From Bacteroidales bacterium (GTDB lineage: Bacteria > Bacteroidota > Bacteroidia > Bacteroidales > F082): 19,067 nt of DNA. Position 1 is the stretch's first letter, and the number at the start of each line of letters is the position of its first letter. Both the position numbers and the translations under genes were made by a program. The notes below the pieces were generated by a model. It did no database searches. It was not told the DNA's origin and was given only the letters and a program-made list of their open reading frames with translations. Of this stretch, positions 5,693 through 14,195 are shown piece by piece. The stretch spans positions 1-19,067 of the forward strand of contig CAAGIO010000036.1 of assembly GCA_900769945.1 (NCBI GenBank), read 5' to 3'.

Positions 5693-8506
5693 TCAAAACA
5701 AAGTCAGTTGTAAGCCCTCGTCATCATTAGGAGATAAGTTATCATCGACAATCTCAGCGTCAGTATTGACAATCTTCTCATCGTCGGCAGATTTTTCATC
5801 TTCGACGTTTTCAATAGAAGAGTCGTCAGGAGCATCAACAACCGGGGGCTCGAAAGGTTGAAGGAACTCGAAAGAGTTGACGCTACGTGTTGAGAGGCGT
5901 TTACCTTTTGCCTTATAGCTCTTTACCCCGATATATTCATCAACGTTAAGTTCTTCATCTTCATATTGTTTACCGCTCGGACTGTCATTAAAATTCAGGA
6001 GCAGGCGTGGAAGCATATCCATATTTATGGATAGCAGTTTCGCGTTTTCATCGCCGATAAACGAGGTGCGTTTATTAAGAGGCGTGTCGGCATCGATAGA
6101 GAAGCGTTTAATATAGTGCAGTTGTGTTTCCGACTCGACATAGATGACGGTGAGAATCATATCAGGGTCATATTTGAAAATCATCGTCATATCGTCATCG
6201 AAATGCGTCGAGAGGTCGAAGTTTGTGAGGCGGAAGTCGCCGTTCGAGTGCAGTTGAACAATTTTGTCATCGCCGGAGAATAGGCCGAGGGATTTTCCAC
6301 GTCCTTCGGCGTTAAGGCGGTTCACAGTGTCATCGTACCATATTTCGCGAGCAGAAAGGGTTGAGACTCCCTCTTCGTGTTTGAAAATCCTATTGACGGG
6401 GTGGTTTGTGAGTTTGTTACCGCGGCTTGCGCGTCCTTTGATGTCGAGTTCTGCGAAATTATAGTCGAAAGATGTTTTCTTAAGTTTTGGGGAAGGGCGC
6501 AGCAGCACCTTTATCACCTCGGCTTCGCCGTTAGGGTTGGCGGAGAAATACACCACTTTAGAGCCGAGCTCTCCGGCAGTGAGGTCATAAATTTTATCGT
6601 GGGTGATTCCGTCGATGAAGAACCTCTTCACATAATAAGGGCTGCCGGCTTTCCCGTTGCGGTAAGCCATATTATAGATGGTGCGTTTGTCGCCTTTATG
6701 GTAGATGTTGGCATAAATGATTTTCTCAGGGCCAACGAACAGTTTGGGTTGCAGTTTCACCACCGAGAAGGTACCATTTTCCCTAAACACAATAACGTCG
6801 TCAATATCTGAGCAGTCTGACACGAAGACGTAGGCATCTTTGTTCTGTTCTTTCTTAAGCCCTGTGCCTGTACAGATGAATCCCTCTTCCCTATTGACAT
6901 ATAGTTTCTCATTATTAGCCGCCACCGCCGCCGCCGAGATATTATCGAAGTTACGTATCTCTGTCTTACGTTCACGGCCCTTGCCGTACTTCCTTTTTAT
7001 CTCCTCGTAATAATGGATGGCGTAGTCGGTGATATGGTCGAGGTTGAACAAGACCTCTTCAATTTGTTTTTCAATATCGAGGAGTTGGTCTTCAGCCTTT
7101 TTTATGTCGAATTTAGAGATTTTCCTGACGGGTTTCTCGCATAGTTTCAGCACATCGTCTCTTGTTATTTCACGTTTAAGGCGCGGGCGATAAGGGTCGA
7201 AGGCGCGTTCGATGCCTGTTATTTGTTCGTCGAAGCTTTCGGCATCGTTTTCAAGAATCTTATAAATACGTTGTTCGAAGAAAATCTTCTCAAGAGAGAT
7301 CCAATGCCACATCGACTCCAGCTCATCGAGGGTGTTACGCAGTTCCCAGCTAAGCAGTTCGACGGTATGGTCGGTGTTATATTTTAGAATGCTTGAGATG
7401 GTAGTAAACTCAGGCTTGTCGTTTTTTATCACGCAGGTACACAGGCTGTTAAGTTTGACCTGGCATTTTGTGAAGGCGTAGAGTGCGTCTATTGTCTGGT
7501 CGGGAGAGACACCCGGAGCGAGATGTATGACTATCTCTGCTGTTTTTGCGGTGTTATCGTCAACACGTCTGATTTTTATTTTTCCCTTCTCCCCTGCCTG
7601 AGTGATAGACTGTATGAGCGACTCGGTGGTTGTCCCGTAAGGTATCTCAGTGATAACGAGTGTCTTTTTATCTTTTTGGGATATTCTCGCACGCACTTGG
7701 ACCTTACAGCCACGTGCGCCGTCGTTATATCCGCGCACATCAATAAGTCCTCCGGTCTGGAAGTCAGGATATAGTACGAAAGGCTCGTCTTTAAGGTAAG
7801 AGATAGAGGCGTCAATCAGTTCGATGAAGTTATGAGGAAGAATCTCCGACTTCAGGCCGACGGGGATACCCATTGCGCCTTGGAAGAGGAGGAGAGGGAA
7901 TTTCACGGGGAGAGAGACGGGCTCCTTGTTCCTTCCGTCGTACGAGAACGTCCAGTCGGTGGTTTTCGGATTGAACACCACATCGAGAGCGAACTTCGAC
8001 AGCCGCGCCTCAATATAACGAGGAGCAGCAGCACCATCGCCCGTAAGGATATTCCCCCAGTTACCCTGACAGTCTATAAGGAGGTCTTTCTGTCCAAGCT
8101 TGACGAGGGCGTCACCTATTGAGGCGTCACCATGAGGGTGATATTTCATTGTGTTACCTACGATGTTTGCCACCTTATTATAGCGTCCGTCATCTATCTC
8201 CTTCATGGAATGGAGGATACGTCTCTGCACCGGCTTCAACCCGTCATTAATCTCCGGCACTGCGCGGTCAAGAATAACGTATGACGCATAATCAAGGAAC
8301 CAGTTCTCGAACATACCCTTGAGCGGCACAATACGGTATCCGTCGCCCGACTTCACCAGCATCCCCGACTCGTCCTCAGCCGTAGGGTCAAAGCCATCAA
8401 GGACCGGTGACACATCATCAGCAACGAAGCCGCCTTCAGCCTCACCCAAATCAGAAAAATCCTTCATATCCTGATTTTCAATATTCTCATCTTCAAAATC
8501 GCTCAT
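5693..8506 (-). CDS. parC: DNA topoisomerase IV subunit A
   Basis: This 937-residue type IIA topoisomerase A subunit cuts and rejoins DNA and, with ParE, decatenates chromosomes. The breakage-reunion domain spans about 60-510. It includes DGLKPVQRRIL (88-98), the quinolone-region HPHGDASIGD (123-132), and GDGAAAPRYIEARL with catalytic Tyr164 preceded by Arg163. The residue matching GyrA Ser83 is Ala128, and Asp132 matches Asp87; Ala is, from memory, normal for Bacteroidota ParC. A beta-pinwheel-like C-terminal domain (about 540-880) lacks the GyrA-box QRRGGKG, favouring ParC over GyrA. There are acidic extensions at 1-50 and about 885-930, and the protein ends exactly in QLTLF. A good ribosome site (GGAAG) and a TAnnTTTG lie just upstream. 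No parE is in the window. Confidence 0.93.
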   Translation of the reverse strand: MSDFEDENIENQDMKDFSDLGEAEGGFVADDVSPVLDGFDPTAEDESGMLVKSGDGYRIVPLKGMFENWFLDYASYVILDRAVPEINDGLKPVQRRILHSMKEIDDGRYNKVANIVGNTMKYHPHGDASIGDALVKLGQKDLLIDCQGNWGNILTGDGAAAPRYIEARLSKFALDVVFNPKTTDWTFSYDGRNKEPVSLPVKFPLLLFQGAMGIPVGLKSEILPHNFIELIDASISYLKDEPFVLYPDFQTGGLIDVRGYNDGARGCKVQVRARISQKDKKTLVITEIPYGTTTESLIQSITQAGEKGKIKIRRVDDNTAKTAEIVIHLAPGVSPDQTIDALYAFTKCQVKLNSLCTCVIKNDKPEFTTISSILKYNTDHTVELLSWELRNTLDELESMWHWISLEKIFFEQRIYKILENDAESFDEQITGIERAFDPYRPRLKREITRDDVLKLCEKPVRKISKFDIKKAEDQLLDIEKQIEEVLFNLDHITDYAIHYYEEIKRKYGKGRERKTEIRNFDNISAAAVAANNEKLYVNREEGFICTGTGLKKEQNKDAYVFVSDCSDIDDVIVFRENGTFSVVKLQPKLFVGPEKIIYANIYHKGDKRTIYNMAYRNGKAGSPYYVKRFFIDGITHDKIYDLTAGELGSKVVYFSANPNGEAEVIKVLLRPSPKLKKTSFDYNFAELDIKGRASRGNKLTNHPVNRIFKHEEGVSTLSAREIWYDDTVNRLNAEGRGKSLGLFSGDDKIVQLHSNGDFRLTNFDLSTHFDDDMTMIFKYDPDMILTVIYVESETQLHYIKRFSIDADTPLNKRTSFIGDENAKLLSINMDMLPRLLLNFNDSPSGKQYEDEELNVDEYIGVKSYKAKGKRLSTRSVNSFEFLQPFEPPVVDAPDDSSIENVEDEKSADDEKIVNTDAEIVDDNLSPNDDEGLQLTLF

Positions 8507-8531
8507 AAATTCTATTCTTCCTTTAAAGTTC

Positions 8532-8539
8532 CAAAATTA
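8532..8539 (-). promoter_or_regulatory. Putative -7 element for parC
   Basis: TAATTTTG on the minus strand matches TAnnTTTG exactly. It is about 25 bases before the parC ATG, and the expected -33 site falls in the end of the upstream BatA gene (TTC rather than TTG at spacing 19). It suggests parC can be transcribed independently of batA. Confidence 0.45.
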
Positions 8540-8549
8540 CAAAAAAACA

Positions 8550-10541
8550 TCATTTCCAGAACCTTAAAACTAAAATTTCTATCAACATCGCAAGTAACGA
8601 GATGATAATGAAGTACTTCCATAACGAAGACTTCCCTGTCAGAGAGTCTATAACCGCATCGGAAGAGAAATCGTCATCTTTTATCACCGAAGCAACATTC
8701 AAGCCATTGTCTTTCAAAATTTTAAGTGCTTTCTCAGCATCAAGGAAACTCATTCTCGACTCCTCCCTGCTGTCGTTCCACGCCGTCTTCATCAGCACGA
8801 CATCGTCTTTACAGACATCATAGAATCCGGAAGTAGGCAAATCCTCGTCCAAGAAAAGCACCACCTTGTTGTTCCTCATCTCGACAGAAGGAATCATCTC
8901 AAAAGAAGAGTTCGGCTCCCTGACGCTCACGCCACCATCGGAAAATGCTGACAAATCATTAAGTAACAACGACTTATCCTTTCCTATTGTAAAATACAAC
9001 TTCGTTTGCCTCGCTCCATACATGGCAATCTTATACATCAGTGGAACGAACAAGGCGTTATCAGAAAGATTGCCCCAAGAATCGTTGAAGCGAACCGAGA
9101 ATGAGAAGACGCTGCCCATTCCCACATCAGACACCGTCAGCAACGGCATACCATTCTGCAACCCAATCAAAGTCAATGCGTTATTTTCCAACTTCTTTAT
9201 CTTTGAATAACGATATACGATTGGATATTCGGCATTATCAGGTATTTTGAGGAACACATCGTCAAAGAAACGATGATTAGAGGAGATGACATTAGCGTAA
9301 AGCGTATCATTTTGATAATCAGACTCTTTAGGAAGTAGAAGCACGCTGCTTCCATTATTTGCGCAGGAGATAATTGTCTGCCACAACGACTCACCGACAT
9401 TTGCATCACCATTGACAATAATGAGTTGTACATCGTTAAGAGACTGCTGGTCAAGATGATAGGGGTCAACACCGAGATAATTGAACATTGGGTCGCCATC
9501 GAAGAGCGTTCTAATAGGAATATCTGGTTCGTCATTATCAATGATTTCCACCACATTTATTTTAGGTTGTACGTTCAGCGTCAGAAAAAACTCATCATCG
9601 AAGGAGACGGGGGCATCGGATATTGAGACGCAGGCTGTGTTCTCGGAGGGATAATCTATCGATAGCTGTAATGAGGCGACAGATTGTCCGTGTGCCGGCA
9701 CATTAACGGTAGAGATAGAAGAAATAGTTCCATCAACAGAAAGGCTGACGGGCAGTCCATCGATTGCCTTATCACCATCGTTGACAATCAAAGCATTAAC
9801 ATCATTCGGAAGACCCGGTTGGAGGAACGGTGAAGAGAGCCACACTGAATCCACATACACATTATGTTGATAATCAGATAGAAGTGGACAGAGGATAACG
9901 TTAAGCAAAGAATCAGGAGAAGGCAGAGGAGTTGATTCGTTAAGGAAAGAATATTGGAAATCGGAGAAAAGGAAAAGAGAAGCACTATGGAAGCCGAAGC
10001 GGTCAGCAATCAGATGAATATTCTGATAGACAGAGGTGAAAGAAGAAGGCACCGATTCGGAGGGCATGGCATCGATACGGAGGAGCATCTCGTCTTTATT
10101 CATTGGATATTCGTCGTCGGGGATACGGCTATTTGTAAGAAGGACAAAGCGTTGTGACGGGCGCATATTCTTGACAAGGTCACGTGCGGAGGTGCGGGCC
10201 TTTTCGAGCAGTGGGGCATTATCTGCATAGCATTGCATCGAGAGGGAGTTGTCGATATAAACTGCCACGAGGGAATCGTCATCTATTGAGGTGATATTTT
10301 GAGATGGACGGTAGGGGTAAGAGAAAGCGATGACGAGGGCGGCAATCATTGTCATTCTTGCGGCAAGCACCACGAGATATTTCAGTTTCTTAGTCTTTGC
10401 GTTTTCCTGTTCTATTTGTTTTAGCAGAGCCGTATTGCTGAACAGCACGGGTTTATGACGTCTGAAGTTAAACAGGTGTATTATTATTGGTATTGCGAGT
10501 GCGGCAAGGCCTAAAAGCATATATGGGTATAGGAATGACAT
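8550..10541 (-). CDS. BatA-domain membrane protein with von Willebrand-like domain
   Basis: This 663-residue inner-membrane protein begins with the Bacteroidota BatA N-terminal double-anchor domain: MSFLYPYMLLGLAALAIP, then IHLFNFRRHKPVLFSN, and a second helix at about 56-76. A von Willebrand A-like domain follows (about 90-230) with an intact metal-site motif DNSLS (97-101), a Thr near 169 and Asp194 in SDFQ. The middle and C-terminal parts look beta-rich, with a segment (about 350-520) suggestive of a Rossmann/glutamine-amidotransferase-like fold. A final helix is at about 640-660. Its start is a clear ATG with a TAnnTTTG element about 50 bases upstream. It precedes parC by 43 bases. The family is sure; the function is unknown, and it is not beside a MoxR-type ATPase or other Bat genes here. 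Confidence 0.85.
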   Translation of the reverse strand: MSFLYPYMLLGLAALAIPIIIHLFNFRRHKPVLFSNTALLKQIEQENAKTKKLKYLVVLAARMTMIAALVIAFSYPYRPSQNITSIDDDSLVAVYIDNSLSMQCYADNAPLLEKARTSARDLVKNMRPSQRFVLLTNSRIPDDEYPMNKDEMLLRIDAMPSESVPSSFTSVYQNIHLIADRFGFHSASLFLFSDFQYSFLNESTPLPSPDSLLNVILCPLLSDYQHNVYVDSVWLSSPFLQPGLPNDVNALIVNDGDKAIDGLPVSLSVDGTISSISTVNVPAHGQSVASLQLSIDYPSENTACVSISDAPVSFDDEFFLTLNVQPKINVVEIIDNDEPDIPIRTLFDGDPMFNYLGVDPYHLDQQSLNDVQLIIVNGDANVGESLWQTIISCANNGSSVLLLPKESDYQNDTLYANVISSNHRFFDDVFLKIPDNAEYPIVYRYSKIKKLENNALTLIGLQNGMPLLTVSDVGMGSVFSFSVRFNDSWGNLSDNALFVPLMYKIAMYGARQTKLYFTIGKDKSLLLNDLSAFSDGGVSVREPNSSFEMIPSVEMRNNKVVLFLDEDLPTSGFYDVCKDDVVLMKTAWNDSREESRMSFLDAEKALKILKDNGLNVASVIKDDDFSSDAVIDSLTGKSSLWKYFIIISLLAMLIEILVLRFWK

Positions 10542-10590
10542 TTTGCGAAATATTAAAAACAGAACAATAGCATTAGCAGGAAATTTGATG

Positions 10591-10598
10591 CAAAGATA
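10591..10598 (-). promoter_or_regulatory. Putative -7 element for the BatA gene
   Basis: TATCTTTG on the minus strand matches TAnnTTTG exactly, about 50 bases upstream of the ATG at 10541 and just downstream of the gdhA terminator. No good TTG occurs at the -33 spacing. Confidence 0.5.
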
Positions 10599-10632
10599 CG
10601 AAAAAGTGGGAAGAAAAGACGTGAAAGGGAAG

Positions 10633-10659
10633 AAAAAAGGACACCCCGGAGGATGTCCT
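10633..10659 (-). terminator. Intrinsic terminator of gdhA
   Basis: On the minus strand a nine-pair stem AGGACATCC / GGGTGTCCT (one G-T pair) closes a four-base TCCG loop and is followed directly by T6. It begins 24 bases after the gdhA stop and separates gdhA from the BatA gene. The opposite strand has no matching U-tract. Confidence 0.9.
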
Positions 10660-10683
10660 TCATTAAAAGATACTCAGATATGA

Positions 10684-12027
10684 TTAGATGATACCTTGAG
10701 CGAGCATAGCGTTAGCCACTCTCATGAAGCCGGCGATGTTAGCACCTTTAACGTAGTTAATTGTGCCGTCAGCTTGAGTACCGTATTCAACGCACATGTC
10801 ATAGATATCGTTCATAATCTTGTGGAGTTTCTGGTCAACTTCTGGAGCTGTCCAGTTGATATGAGCTGCGTTCTGGCAGATTTCGAGGCCTGAAGTAGCG
10901 ACGCCACCAGCGTTAACTGCCTTACCAGGAGCGAAAGGAACGCCAGCGTTCTGGATGTAGGCGATAGCTTCAGCTTGGCAACCCATGTTAGAGATTTCAG
11001 CGACATATTGTACGCCGTTGTCGATCAATTCTTTAGCGTCAGCCTCATTCATCTCGTTCTGGAATGCTGATGGGCAAGCGATGTCGCATTTGATGCTCCA
11101 AGCTTTCTTACCAGGGGTGAAGATAGCTTTGCCTGGGAATTTGTCGGCCATATCCTGAACCTTGTTACGGCGTGAGTCACGCATAACGAGCATATAGTCG
11201 ATCATTTCCTTGTTGATACCTTCTGGGAGTTCGCAGACGCCGTCTGGGCCAGAGATAGCGACGACTTTAGCGCCGAGTTCTGTAGCCTTTGTTGCAGCGC
11301 CCCAAGCGACGTTACCGAAGCCTGAGAGAGCGATTCTCTTGCCTTCCAATGTCTCACCGTTCTGGCGGACCATACGGTCAACGTAGTACATTGCGCCGAA
11401 GCCTGTTGCTTCTGGACGGATCAAAGAACCACCCCAGCCGTAGCTCTTGCCTGTAAGAGCGCCTGTGCTGTGTTCGCGTGCGAGTTTCTTGTAGATACCA
11501 TAGAGGTAACCGATTTCACGGCCGCCGACACCGACGTCACCAGCTGGTGAATCCTGGTCAGCACCGATGTTTCTCCAAAGCTCATACATGAAAGCCTGGC
11601 AGAAACGCATGATTTCAGCGTCTGATTTTCCTGTTGGGTCGAAATCAGCACCACCTTTACCGCCACCGAGTGGGAGGTTTGTCAATGAGTTCTTGAAGAT
11701 CTGCTCGAAACCGAGGAACTTAAGCATTGACTCGTTTACAGCCGGGTGGAAACGGAGACCGCCTTTGTATGCGCCGAGAGCTGCATTATACTGTACACGG
11801 TAACCTAAGTTTACCTGGACTTCACCGTTGTCATCAACCCAGACAACTCTAAATTTGAAGATACGGTCAGGTTCAACGAGACGTTCAACGATCTTTGCTG
11901 CTTCGAATTCAGGATGCTGATTGTAAACTTCTTCAACTGATTCTAACACTTCGCGAACTGCTTGTAAGTATTCGCTTTCACCTGGATGTTTCTTTTCCAG
12001 GTTTTCCATAATGGTCTGTACTTTCAT
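10684..12027 (-). CDS. gdhA: Glutamate dehydrogenase, hexameric (probably NADP-dependent)
   Basis: This 447-residue cytoplasmic enzyme interconverts 2-oxoglutarate plus ammonia and glutamate, a main nitrogen-assimilation step in Bacteroidota. The family motifs are present: YKGGLRFHP (87-95), PLGGGKGGADFDP (119-131) with the catalytic-region Lys124, PAGDVGVGGREIG (161-173), the dinucleotide-binding SGFGNVAWG (235-243) and AISGPDG (258-264). Later motifs NEMNEADA and the PGKAVNAGGVATSGLE segment are also seen. Length is that of the ~450-residue hexameric class. NADP preference is inferred from overall similarity to the anabolic class. It is flanked by its own promoter element and a strong terminator, so it is probably a single-gene transcript. 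Codon choice looks more restricted than in its neighbours, as expected for high expression. Confidence 0.96.
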   Translation of the reverse strand: MKVQTIMENLEKKHPGESEYLQAVREVLESVEEVYNQHPEFEAAKIVERLVEPDRIFKFRVVWVDDNGEVQVNLGYRVQYNAALGAYKGGLRFHPAVNESMLKFLGFEQIFKNSLTNLPLGGGKGGADFDPTGKSDAEIMRFCQAFMYELWRNIGADQDSPAGDVGVGGREIGYLYGIYKKLAREHSTGALTGKSYGWGGSLIRPEATGFGAMYYVDRMVRQNGETLEGKRIALSGFGNVAWGAATKATELGAKVVAISGPDGVCELPEGINKEMIDYMLVMRDSRRNKVQDMADKFPGKAIFTPGKKAWSIKCDIACPSAFQNEMNEADAKELIDNGVQYVAEISNMGCQAEAIAYIQNAGVPFAPGKAVNAGGVATSGLEICQNAAHINWTAPEVDQKLHKIMNDIYDMCVEYGTQADGTINYVKGANIAGFMRVANAMLAQGII

Positions 12028-12067
12028 TATCTTTTATTTTAAGTTAATAATGTGTTTATTTTTTGTG

Positions 12068-12075
12068 CAAAAATA
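12068..12075 (-). promoter_or_regulatory. Putative -7 element for gdhA
   Basis: TATTTTTG on the minus strand matches TAnnTTTG exactly and lies about 41 bases before the gdhA ATG in a 117-base AT-rich gap. A clear TTG at -33 is not seen. Confidence 0.5.
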
Positions 12076-12144
12076 CTATTTTTAATTTACAAAATACATT
12101 TTTTTAATAAATAATTTACCAAACATGCGTTATTTTGTAACCTT

Positions 12145-12798
12145 CTAATTACCAACATATTCGCCATTATCCCAAATAATAATCTCACTCACACTTCCAT
12201 CGGCGTTATAGTGTATCTCACGTCCGTGTTTCAGATTGTCTTTATATCTTATCAAGGTATTCTGATAAATGCCGCCTTGGCTAAAACCGCGCTGCTCTCC
12301 GGTCCCCCTGTCATAGACAGCGTTACTGCCAAGACTACCATCGGGATAATACATTATCCAGCTGCCGTGCATCATACCATCAAGGTATTCGCCCTCCATA
12401 AAGACCTTGCCGTTGTCATACCACTGTTTATAAAGGCCGTTCAAGACGCCGTCCTTATAGTGCTCTCTTTTCACAAGCACCCCATTGACGTTATATTCCT
12501 CACGCACACCATCGTACTTGTTATCCTTATAGTTACACTTCTCATACAGGCTGCCGTTCTCATGCCAGCGCGTCGCAGTGTCGTTAAGCACGTTCATAGT
12601 GAAGTTTGCCTCCATCTCCGCCCTGCCAGTATAATAATACCATTTGCACAGCCCGTCGAGCTTGCCATCAGAATACCTCAACTCCGACTTTACATTTCCA
12701 TTATCCCAATATGAGACAACAACATTGTCATCAACATTGTCGTTACAAGAAATGAAAGTGACAGCAAACAGAAGCAGTATGATGTTCAGTCGTCTCAT
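12145..12798 (-). CDS. YwqK-family MORN-like repeat lipoprotein
   Basis: This 217-residue exported protein is made of about six 20-24-residue MORN-like/YwqK repeats (roughly 29-210). The units follow the pattern W/Y-x-N/D-G-x-x-x-x-E-x-x-Y-x-D/N-G-x-x-x-G-x-x-x-x-Y. Examples are YWDNGNVKSELRYSDGKLDG and WYDNGKVFMEGEYLDGMMHG. A signal peptide ends in FISC with the lipidated Cys at 18. Databases often label this family 'toxin-antitoxin system YwqK antitoxin', but no toxin lies here and the protein is envelope-anchored, so I do not accept that role. It overlaps the stop of the periplasmic-binding protein gene by ATGA, so the two are translationally coupled. The function is probably protein or surface interaction; unproven. 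Confidence 0.82.
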   Translation of the reverse strand: MRRLNIILLLFAVTFISCNDNVDDNVVVSYWDNGNVKSELRYSDGKLDGLCKWYYYTGRAEMEANFTMNVLNDTATRWHENGSLYEKCNYKDNKYDGVREEYNVNGVLVKREHYKDGVLNGLYKQWYDNGKVFMEGEYLDGMMHGSWIMYYPDGSLGSNAVYDRGTGEQRGFSQGGIYQNTLIRYKDNLKHGREIHYNADGSVSEIIIWDNGEYVGN

Positions 12799-14147
12799 TT
12801 TATTAGCACCTTATTATAACCAATAAATTGATAAACATTCCAGAAAGTGTTCTCGTATCCTGAGGTCTCCGACTCCTGCTTGAAATGGAACTCCGTCTGC
12901 AACAGAGGGATACGGTAATACGGGATGCACATCTTCATATCGTCCCCGTAATGATGCAAGGCATTCAGGAAGTACCAGCCGATATCAAAACCAAGGAAGG
13001 CATATCCTGATGGCTCGGACGAGAACCTGTCCCTAAACTTGCACAAGAAACTCCCTACCCTGATGTTGTCGTAGTCGATAAACGCATCATCGAAATATAT
13101 TGCGTGCATCTTCATCAGGTTCTCATTAAACAGTCCGTCATACTTTCCCCATTCGGGTAACATTATCACGGTAAGCTGGTAATTCTCGGTGAGTTTCGTC
13201 ACTTTGTTCACTATCTCGTTTGCAAACACCTTGTCGGTGCCATACACAATAAACAGATTATTTCGCAGAGCGGACGCATAGTTTTTCACGAGCTTCAGGC
13301 TATCCCTGCTGTAATCGATAGTGACAACGTTATTTCGGAAGGCGACGCTATCCTCCAAGTTATTCTTCAGGATGTTGATATCGAGGCTAATATTATCTGT
13401 CAGGAAGTCGGACTCTTGGAATTCAATCTTAAGATACTTCCAGCGTCTATGGTTTTTCTTAATGACATCGACAATATGCTTATTGCTCACATAGGAAAAA
13501 TCGTCAATGTTTCTTCTCACCACGTTTTCTATCTCGCTGATTACGTCTGCGTTAGATGTGCCGTCCTTGCTAATGATGAACACGTTGTTAGAGTGGTAGT
13601 CTCTTCTGATGATACTGTCGAGCAAAAACATCTGGGAAGAGAGTGACGGTTTGATTTTCACCACGTTAGGGTTATCTTCTACGATATTTGAGCGAGGTGT
13701 TATCGGGTTAATTATCAGGACGTTCCTTTCGGCTGCGAAATATCTGACCACTTCAAAGGGCTTAAAATAGAAAGGGCCGACGATGAGGTCCACGTCTTCG
13801 AGCCAAGGGTCCTTTATTGCCTCTTCTGCCTTAGCGATGCTGTTATCGACATCAAAGACCTTGAGTTCGAGGTTCATGCCGCGGCTGTTAGCGACAGAGT
13901 CGGCGGCAATCATGAAGCCCTCGTAGAAGTCGAGGAAGGAGAAAGGCTTGGTGTCAAGAGTTTTGTTTGATGGTTCCGACAGGAAGAACTCCTCGGTAAC
14001 TTGTTCAAGGAACAGAGGCACCATGAGAGCGACCTTATATTCTTCATCGTGAGGGGCGTATGCACAGTCGCAATACTCCTCTTGCGCCGGGGCAAGGGAT
14101 GCCGCCAGCAGCACCAAGCAGGCAAAAAGCAGTTTCTTTAACACCAT
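12795..14147 (-). CDS. Periplasmic binding-fold (type I) protein, exported
   Basis: This 450-residue exported protein resembles type I periplasmic-binding (amino-acid ABC substrate-binding-like) proteins: KVALMVPLFLEQ, FYEGFMIAAD, DVDLIVGPFY, NVLIINPIT, NVFIISKDG, and a late FLGFDIGWYF. I place the start at the ATG at 14147, not the in-frame TTG at 14192, because it opens a typical signal peptide (KK, hydrophobic core, then SLAPAQ). No transporter genes are nearby, so it is unlikely to feed an ABC importer. Bacteroidota have many such proteins, often with an N-terminal LysM domain; this one has none. A dyad (14159-14184) sits just before its start. It is coupled by ATGA overlap to the YwqK-type lipoprotein. 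Ligand and role are unknown. Confidence 0.75.
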   Translation of the reverse strand: MVLKKLLFACLVLLAASLAPAQEEYCDCAYAPHDEEYKVALMVPLFLEQVTEEFFLSEPSNKTLDTKPFSFLDFYEGFMIAADSVANSRGMNLELKVFDVDNSIAKAEEAIKDPWLEDVDLIVGPFYFKPFEVVRYFAAERNVLIINPITPRSNIVEDNPNVVKIKPSLSSQMFLLDSIIRRDYHSNNVFIISKDGTSNADVISEIENVVRRNIDDFSYVSNKHIVDVIKKNHRRWKYLKIEFQESDFLTDNISLDINILKNNLEDSVAFRNNVVTIDYSRDSLKLVKNYASALRNNLFIVYGTDKVFANEIVNKVTKLTENYQLTVIMLPEWGKYDGLFNENLMKMHAIYFDDAFIDYDNIRVGSFLCKFRDRFSSEPSGYAFLGFDIGWYFLNALHHYGDDMKMCIPYYRIPLLQTEFHFKQESETSGYENTFWNVYQFIGYNKVLIK

Positions 14148-14158
14148 ATTTTTATTTA

Positions 14159-14184
14159 ACCGGACAAGGTCTCCCCCGTCCGGT
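14159..14184 (-). repeat. Hairpin between yitT-family gene and binding-protein gene
   Basis: ACCGGAC and GTCCGGT form a seven-pair inverted repeat around a 12-base loop. It begins 12 bases after the YitT-family stop and ends 11 bases before the next ATG. No U-tract follows on the minus strand (TAAATAAAAA), so it is not a standard terminator. It could act as a processing or translation-control element. Confidence 0.5.
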
Positions 14185-14195
14185 GTTACCAAACA

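Noticed and set aside
5693..8506. Calling the topoisomerase subunit GyrA
   Set aside because: The C-terminal domain lacks the GyrA-box and the sequence follows the Bacteroidota ParC pattern (HPHGDASIGD, acidic ends).
12211..12714. A 167-codon plus-strand frame across the YwqK-type gene
   Set aside because: It is a shadow of the repeat-containing gene; the minus strand has the signal peptide, lipobox and repeats.
12145..12798. YwqK-family gene as an antitoxin of a toxin-antitoxin pair
   Set aside because: The partner is an exported binding-fold protein, not a toxin, and the product has a lipobox; the family name is misleading.
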